The notes under the pieces: generated by a model
Seen by the model: only the letters and a program-made list of their open reading frames with translations
Told to the model about the DNA's origin: nothing
The model's database searches: none
Assembly (NCBI GenBank): GCA_023414975.1
Contig: JAEZMI010000008.1
Coordinates: 1 to 24,254 of the forward strand
Length of the DNA: 24,254 bases
Reading direction: 5' to 3'
Source: Pseudomonadota bacterium
Lineage (GTDB): Bacteria > Pseudomonadota > Alphaproteobacteria > Rhizobiales > Xanthobacteraceae
Shown here: positions 20,552 through 24,254 of the stretch, in pieces
Layout of the letters: each line of letters opens with the position of its first letter
Position numbering within the stretch: the stretch's first letter is position 1
Made by a program: the position numbers and the translations under genes

Positions 20552-21565
20552 CTACTGCCACTCCAGCTCGTGGAAAGCGGCGATGGCATTGCGTGGGTTG
20601 AACTCGTCGAACAGCGCCCAGTTACCGCGCTCGCCCTGGGCCGCCGCTTGGGGGGCGGCGCTCATGCTCCCACCGGAATCGATCAGCGCCTGAACATCGG
20701 CGCGCAGCCGCGCGAGGTAGCGCCGCTCATCGTCAGCGCCCGCCGCCCAGGCCGCGCTGGCCGGGCCATGGCCGGGAACCGCCCGCCGCGCCGGTTCGCC
20801 GGACAGCGCGTCGAGCAGCCCGAGCCAGCCGGAGACGCTGCCGTCGAGTGTGGGAACGTGGCCGATGAACAAAAGGTCGCCCATGACCCAGGTATCCGTC
20901 GCCGTGTCGCGGACGGTCAGGTCGTTATCGGTATGCGCGGTGGGGTGCGCCCGCAGTTCCAGCGCCCGCCCTCCGAGGTCGAGCATGAGACGGTCATCGA
21001 CCAGATGATCCGGTATGATGAGGCGGGTACCCTCCGCCCCCGGTCCGAGAAGACGCTCGGCCTGCGCCATGTAGGTGTCCGCCCGCACGCTCAGCGCGCG
21101 AGGCATTTTCCGGTGGGCGACGAACTGCACGCCCGGCGCGACGAAGGCGGCGTTGCCAAGCGTGTGGTCGGGATGCATGTGTGTATTTATGACGTAGCGC
21201 ACCGGCCGGTCGGTCACGGCCTTGACCGCGGCGCGCATGCGCGCACCGGCGATAAAGCTGTTGCCGGTGTCGATCACGGCCGCGGCTTCCGTGCCGACGA
21301 TCAGCGTCATATTGGCAATGGCGCCCTGATTGCCGGGCGCCAGCAGCTCATAAGGCGCGCGAAAGACGAAAACGCCCTCCGCCACCGCATCGAGCGGCAG
21401 CGGGTCGTCCGGCCGCAGAGAGGCCGGTGCCGGCGCCCCTGCGGGCGCCTCGGCGACGGCAGGCGCGCCGGCACCGGCGGCGCCCATGACGACGGCCAGC
21501 CGGGCGAGCAACGCACGGCGGTCGATAAAGCCTGATGGCGGCCCTGAAGGAAACCCAGCCGGCAT
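20552..21565 (-). CDS. Quinoprotein-associated zinc metallohydrolase (SoxH-like, metallo-beta-lactamase fold)
   Basis: A 337-aa exported metallo-beta-lactamase-fold protein of the SoxH-related, quinoprotein relay type. A leader with Asp-Arg-Arg-Ala-Leu-Leu and an Ala-rich core (about 14-40) suggests Tat or Sec export. The metal site is complete: His-Met-His-Pro-Asp-His (H129, H131, D133, H134), H211 in Ala-His-Thr-Asp-Asn-Asp, D230 in Met-Gly-Asp-Leu-Leu-Phe and H266 in Pro-Gly-His-Gly. Members of this family occur beside PQQ dehydrogenases, but their substrate is not established. I could not decide between the two named subtypes (1 or 2). The ATG at 21563-21565 has GGAGGC upstream. It follows the cytochrome c gene by 37 bp, probably in one operon. 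Confidence 0.85.
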   Translation of the reverse strand: MPAGFPSGPPSGFIDRRALLARLAVVMGAAGAGAPAVAEAPAGAPAPASLRPDDPLPLDAVAEGVFVFRAPYELLAPGNQGAIANMTLIVGTEAAAVIDTGNSFIAGARMRAAVKAVTDRPVRYVINTHMHPDHTLGNAAFVAPGVQFVAHRKMPRALSVRADTYMAQAERLLGPGAEGTRLIIPDHLVDDRLMLDLGGRALELRAHPTAHTDNDLTVRDTATDTWVMGDLLFIGHVPTLDGSVSGWLGLLDALSGEPARRAVPGHGPASAAWAAGADDERRYLARLRADVQALIDSGGSMSAAPQAAAQGERGNWALFDEFNPRNAIAAFHELEWQ

Positions 21566-21602
21566 GGCGGCGCCTCCGCGCCACCGGGCGGGAGCCCGGC
21601 GC

Positions 21603-22007
21603 TTACTTCTTCGTGCCGTCTTCGTTGAAGCCCGAGAGATAGGCCAGCAGATCGGCCCGGTCGGTCTCCTTAGGCAGGCCGGCAAACACCATCTTGATAC
21701 CCGGCATGTAGGCCTTCGGATTTTCGAGATAGGCGCTCAGCACCTCGGGAGTCCACACGTCGCCCTTGGCGTTGTGCTCCTTGAGCGTGTCGGAATAGTT
21801 GAAGCCCGGCACCGCCCCCATCTTGCGGCCGACGATGCCGTTGAGTTCCGGTCCCACCTTGTTCTTGGCCCCTTCGCCGACGGCGTGGCACGCCATGCAC
21901 TTCTTGAAGACGTTGGCGCCCTTGGCGGGATCGCCGGCCGGGCTCTGCGCGAGGGCGGCCGTGGAGCCCAGCGCGAGCAGGGCGGCGGAAATGACGAAAC
22001 GGTTCAT
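21603..22007 (-). CDS. Class I c-type cytochrome (c2/c550-like)
   Basis: A 134-aa soluble cytochrome c. A signal peptide (about 1-20, ending Ala-Leu-Ala) precedes heme site Cys-Met-Ala-Cys-His (C37, C40, H41). The body matches mitochondrial-type cytochrome c: Lys-Val-Gly-Pro-Glu-Leu-Asn-Gly-Ile-Val-Gly-Arg, Tyr-Ser-Asp-x-Leu, and the axial Met in Gly-Ile-Lys-Met-Val-Phe-Ala-Gly-Leu (M106). It probably carries electrons in the periplasm from XoxG or another dehydrogenase to a terminal oxidase. GGAAGGACGCC precedes the ATG at 22005-22007. It is the first gene of a unit with the SoxH-like hydrolase. Confidence 0.92.
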   Translation of the reverse strand: MNRFVISAALLALGSTAALAQSPAGDPAKGANVFKKCMACHAVGEGAKNKVGPELNGIVGRKMGAVPGFNYSDTLKEHNAKGDVWTPEVLSAYLENPKAYMPGIKMVFAGLPKETDRADLLAYLSGFNEDGTKK

Positions 22008-22188
22008 GGCGTCCTTCCAGGCATATATCGTTGAGGCACCGTCAGATGCGGCGCTTGAGATCACTGCGCATCATAGCGCGGTGTTAGAATGATCCTAGAC
22101 GGCGAAAGGTCCAGCCCTCGCTGCGCCAAAACCACGGAACATTTCGTCGCGGCCCTAGGGGAAGCCGTTGCAGGGGCGCGACCTCTCT

Positions 22189-23169
22189 TCACGGCGCCGC
22201 AGCGGACGCTCCCGCCCCCACCGACCGTACGCTCGCCAGCAATCGGGTGACGTGAACCATCTGCAGGCTCGCCCAGTGCTCGAACTCGTCGACGAAGCCT
22301 GGCGTGGCGGCCCATCCGCAGCCCGGATCCATGCGGATGAGCCAGCCGCGCGCCGCGCCTTCGCTCAGCAGATTGCCGACATGAGCAACCGATACCTGAA
22401 AACGCTCGGCCAGAGCCCGACGGCCAATCGGTGGCGCGGCACCTGATCCAGGGTGGGTTCGGGCGTAATGGTTGGCCATGATGGCGGTCAGCAAGGGGTA
22501 GCCGCAATCGCGCTGCGCAAAGTGCAGCACGGCGGGAAAGCCATGCAGCAGGGTGCCGTTTGCAATGACGTAGGCGGCGGACCGGTGCACAAGACGCCCC
22601 AGCCACTCCTCGCCATCGGCGGAGGGCTCCCGCAGCTCCACCGATTCCTCGATTTCGGCGCGCGCGCGCAGAAAAAGGCGCGGCGAGCGGCCAATCTCCT
22701 GGATCAAGGCATGGCCCGGCCGAAGCAGTTTGTTGCGGCGGTCGGCGGGATCCTCCTCGACGGTCACGAAACGGCCGGCCTTCAGCGCGCTGACAAAGCT
22801 GGCCGTCTGGCGTTGGCTGGAAGGCACGAGCTTCTGCAGCGCCGCGAGGGTTGGCGGCGGGCCGCCGTGATCGCGCCATTCGTAATAGCTGTAGATCAGC
22901 ATGTAGCAGTTGATGTAGCGGCCAAGCTGATCGAACATCTTGCCGAGCGGCCAGCCTTCGGCCGACACGTCGCACATGGCCGAACAGTAGCGCGCCAAAG
23001 CCGGGCGGAACATGGGTCTCGTCCGCAGTCGCGCAGCCGCCTCTTCAAGACCGCCCGCTTCGATATCGGCCGCACGCACCAGTGCCAGCTGTCGGTTCGC
23101 TTTCGGTCCCGGTCTTGCCACGGATCGAATACCTGCAACGTTTACGCTCGGCGATACTCCCTTGAGCAA
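22189..23169 (-). CDS. Probable winged-helix (MarR-like) transcriptional regulator
   Basis: A protein of up to 326 aa with no signal peptide or membrane helix. Residues about 105-155 read like a MarR-type winged helix: a helix pair, Ser-Ser-Gln-Arg-Gln-Thr-Ala-Ser-Phe-Val-Ser-Ala-Leu, then a wing with Glu-Glu-Asp-Pro-Ala-Asp-Arg-Arg-Asn-Lys-Leu-Leu. A second helix-turn-helix-like segment occurs around 245-275 (Ile-Gly-Arg-Arg-Ala-Leu-Ala-Glu-Arg-Phe-Gln-Val-Ser-Val-Ala-His-Val). It is the only single-component regulator in the window and is divergent from the carbonic anhydrase gene. The start is uncertain: TTG 23167-23169, or GTG 23119-23121, which has AGGT about ten bases upstream. It is a candidate reader of the shared operators. 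Confidence is moderate that it is a DNA-binding protein. Confidence 0.65.
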   Translation of the reverse strand: MLKGVSPSVNVAGIRSVARPGPKANRQLALVRAADIEAGGLEEAAARLRTRPMFRPALARYCSAMCDVSAEGWPLGKMFDQLGRYINCYMLIYSYYEWRDHGGPPPTLAALQKLVPSSQRQTASFVSALKAGRFVTVEEDPADRRNKLLRPGHALIQEIGRSPRLFLRARAEIEESVELREPSADGEEWLGRLVHRSAAYVIANGTLLHGFPAVLHFAQRDCGYPLLTAIMANHYARTHPGSGAAPPIGRRALAERFQVSVAHVGNLLSEGAARGWLIRMDPGCGWAATPGFVDEFEHWASLQMVHVTRLLASVRSVGAGASAAAP

Positions 23170-23323
23170 GGATACTCAGTCCGTCGCGACGCGAAAAGTC
23201 ACTCCGCTCAACAGGGGGAGAGCTTCGGCATGCCCCTGCGTGGCGGAAGGGACAGACGCGATCGGACGTCGTCCTCGAACGCCGAGACCGCGCCTCAGCG
23301 GCGAGCCATGAGCGGAGAATTCC

Positions 23324-24046
23324 ATGTGCAACACGATCTGCAGTAACCTTTCCCCTCGCCTCTCCCGGCGCGGCCTGATCGGTGCCGGCGCTTCGCTGGC
23401 CTTTCTCGGGGGACTGGCGCTGCCCGCTTCGGCGCAGGCCGATTTACCGGCGCCCCCCAACGCCATCAGCCCGGATGCGGCTCTGGCGCGGCTCATGGAA
23501 GGCAATCAACGCTACGTCGCGAACACGCCGCAGGTGAAGGACTTCTCCGCCGGACGCGCGGCGCGGGCGCAGGGCCAATATCCCTTCGTAGGCCTGGTGA
23601 GTTGCGCGGACTCGCGGGTGGCCCCCGAACTGGCTTTCGACCAGGGGCCCGGCGACGTTTTCGTGGTCCGGCTTGCCGGGAATTTCGTCAATGACGATGG
23701 CTTGGCCAGTCTTGAATACGGCGTGAAGGTGCTGGGCATCCCGCTGCTCATGGTGCTCGGCCACAGCCATTGCGGAGCGGTGGATGCCGCCATCAAGGTG
23801 GTGAAGGACCGGATCGAGCTCCCCGGCCACCTGCCGCAGCTCATCAACGCCATCAAGCCGGCGGTCGAGGCCTCGGCGGGCGAGCCGGGGAACGCGCTGG
23901 ACAACGCCATCGCCGCCAATGTCCGGCTCAACGTGAAGCGGCTCGTCGAGGCCAAGCCGATTCTCGCCGAAGCCGTCTCGGCGGGTAAGCTCAAGGTGGT
24001 CGGTGCCGTCTATGACATCGCTACCGGCAAGGTCGTCATGATTTGA
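23324..24046 (+). CDS. Tat-exported beta-class carbonic anhydrase
   Basis: A 240-aa beta-carbonic anhydrase, which interconverts CO2 and bicarbonate. The N-terminus has Ser-Arg-Arg-Gly-Leu-Ile-Gly (R15-R16) followed by a hydrophobic helix and Ala-Ser-Ala-Gln, a twin-arginine signal, so the enzyme should work in the periplasm. The zinc site is intact: C94 and the D96/R98 dyad in Ser-Cys-Ala-Asp-Ser-Arg, with H147 and C150 in Gly-His-Ser-His-Cys-Gly. The ATG has a moderate ribosome site (GGAG). It is divergent from the winged-helix regulator. A role in handling CO2 or bicarbonate for autotrophic or serine-cycle growth is plausible but inferred. Confidence 0.94.
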   Translation: MCNTICSNLSPRLSRRGLIGAGASLAFLGGLALPASAQADLPAPPNAISPDAALARLMEGNQRYVANTPQVKDFSAGRAARAQGQYPFVGLVSCADSRVAPELAFDQGPGDVFVVRLAGNFVNDDGLASLEYGVKVLGIPLLMVLGHSHCGAVDAAIKVVKDRIELPGHLPQLINAIKPAVEASAGEPGNALDNAIAANVRLNVKRLVEAKPILAEAVSAGKLKVVGAVYDIATGKVVMI

Positions 24047-24063
24047 CGGCCCAGGCCGGTCGA

Positions 24064-24091
24064 GGGCGAGCACCCCGCCGGGTACTCGCCC
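24064..24091. terminator. Hairpin between convergent carbonic anhydrase and molybdenum-hydroxylase genes
   Basis: GGGCGAG (24064-24070) pairs with CTCGCCC (24085-24091), and inside it ACCC pairs with GGGT around a CGCC loop, with one C/A mismatch between the two stems. It fills most of the 51-bp gap between two convergent stops. A clear T-run is missing on both sides, so efficiency is uncertain. Confidence 0.5.
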
Positions 24092-24097
24092 CTTCGC

Positions 24098-24254
24098 TCA
24101 CGCCACCGCGGGAAGCCGTTCGAGATGCTTTTCGAGCGTGATCGGATAGTGGCGCACGCGCACGCCGGTGGCGTTGTAGATGGCGTTGGCCACCGCCGCC
24201 CCAACCCCGCACAGGCCAAGCTCCCCGACGCCCTTGGCCTTCATCGGGTTGCTC
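24098..24254 (-). CDS. Molybdenum-hydroxylase (xanthine dehydrogenase family) molybdopterin-binding subunit, C-terminal fragment
   Basis: The last 52 codons of a large-subunit molybdopterin enzyme of the xanthine/aldehyde dehydrogenase family, cut by the window edge. The fragment reads Ser-Asn-Pro-Met-Lys-Ala-Lys-Gly-Val-Gly-Glu-Leu-Gly-Leu-Cys-Gly and then Ala-Val-Ala-Asn-Ala-Ile-Tyr-Asn-Ala-Thr-Gly-Val-Arg. The Glu of Gly-Val-Gly-Glu is the catalytic base of the family. The end, Arg-His-Tyr-Pro-Ile-Thr-Leu-Glu-Lys-His-Leu, matches PaoC/YagR-type subunits. The substrate is unknown; an aldehyde is likely. The rest of the gene and its partner subunits lie beyond base 24254. Confidence 0.9.
   Translation of the reverse strand, partial: SNPMKAKGVGELGLCGVGAAVANAIYNATGVRVRHYPITLEKHLERLPAVA

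Noticed and set aside
1..24254. Insertion sequences, integrase, tRNA, rRNA or CRISPR arrays
   Set aside because: No transposase or integrase protein, no tRNA-like cloverleaf and no regularly spaced repeats were recognised. The genes form coherent, functionally linked operons with uniform high GC content.

Overview
The window looks like part of the chromosome of a methylotrophic alphaproteobacterium, probably Hyphomicrobiales and perhaps Xanthobacteraceae (Ancylobacter/Starkeya-like). I infer this from the high GC content, the gene content and protein-level resemblance; no database was searched. Almost everything in it serves methanol oxidation by a PQQ- and lanthanide-dependent (XoxF-type) dehydrogenase. 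No calcium-type mxaF is present here.

Layout. (1) 1-2723, minus strand: pqqABCDE, the PQQ biosynthesis operon, with separate pqqC and pqqD and with pqqE cut by the window edge. (2) 2904-5206, minus: an OmpR-type response regulator and its membrane histidine kinase, followed by a 69-aa protein (5389-5598). (3) 6072-6578, plus: fae, formaldehyde-activating enzyme, ending in a strong intrinsic terminator. (4) 6837-9870, minus: a translationally coupled DUF3280-like protein plus a NitT/TauT-type ABC importer (binding protein, permease, ATPase) of unknown substrate. (5) 9871-10098: an AT-rich divergent promoter. (6) 10099-15322, plus: an ABC system like PedA1A2BC/LutABEF, implicated in lanthanide uptake in Pseudomonas and Methylorubrum. 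It comprises a periplasmic binding protein, a beta-propeller, a histidine-free cupredoxin-like protein, an ATPase, an ABC-2 permease and an exported protein of unknown function. (7) 15335-20169, minus: xoxF, xoxG (four-cysteine cytochrome c), xoxJ, a CxxxCW rhodanese-like protein and an HXXEE membrane protein. (8) 20552-22007, minus: a class I cytochrome c and a SoxH-like zinc hydrolase. (9) 22189-23169, minus: a winged-helix regulator, divergent from a Tat-exported beta-carbonic anhydrase (23324-24046). (10) 24098-24254, minus: the C-terminus of a molybdenum hydroxylase.

How it fits together. The Lut/Ped-type transporter would supply lanthanide, PqqA-E make PQQ, and XoxF uses both in the periplasm to oxidise methanol. 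XoxG (and perhaps the second cytochrome) takes the electrons, and Fae captures formaldehyde on tetrahydromethanopterin.

The most interesting non-coding signals are two shared operator-like motifs. One is an almost identical inverted repeat, CGGGAA-N4-TTCCCG, in both the xoxF leader (20336-20355) and the lut/DUF3280 divergent promoter (9932-9949). The other is a TAAGA-N6-TAAG direct repeat with an 11-bp period, upstream of both pqqA (2759-2774) and xoxG (18226-18241). The most interesting protein is the histidine-free cupredoxin-like protein at 12426-12863.
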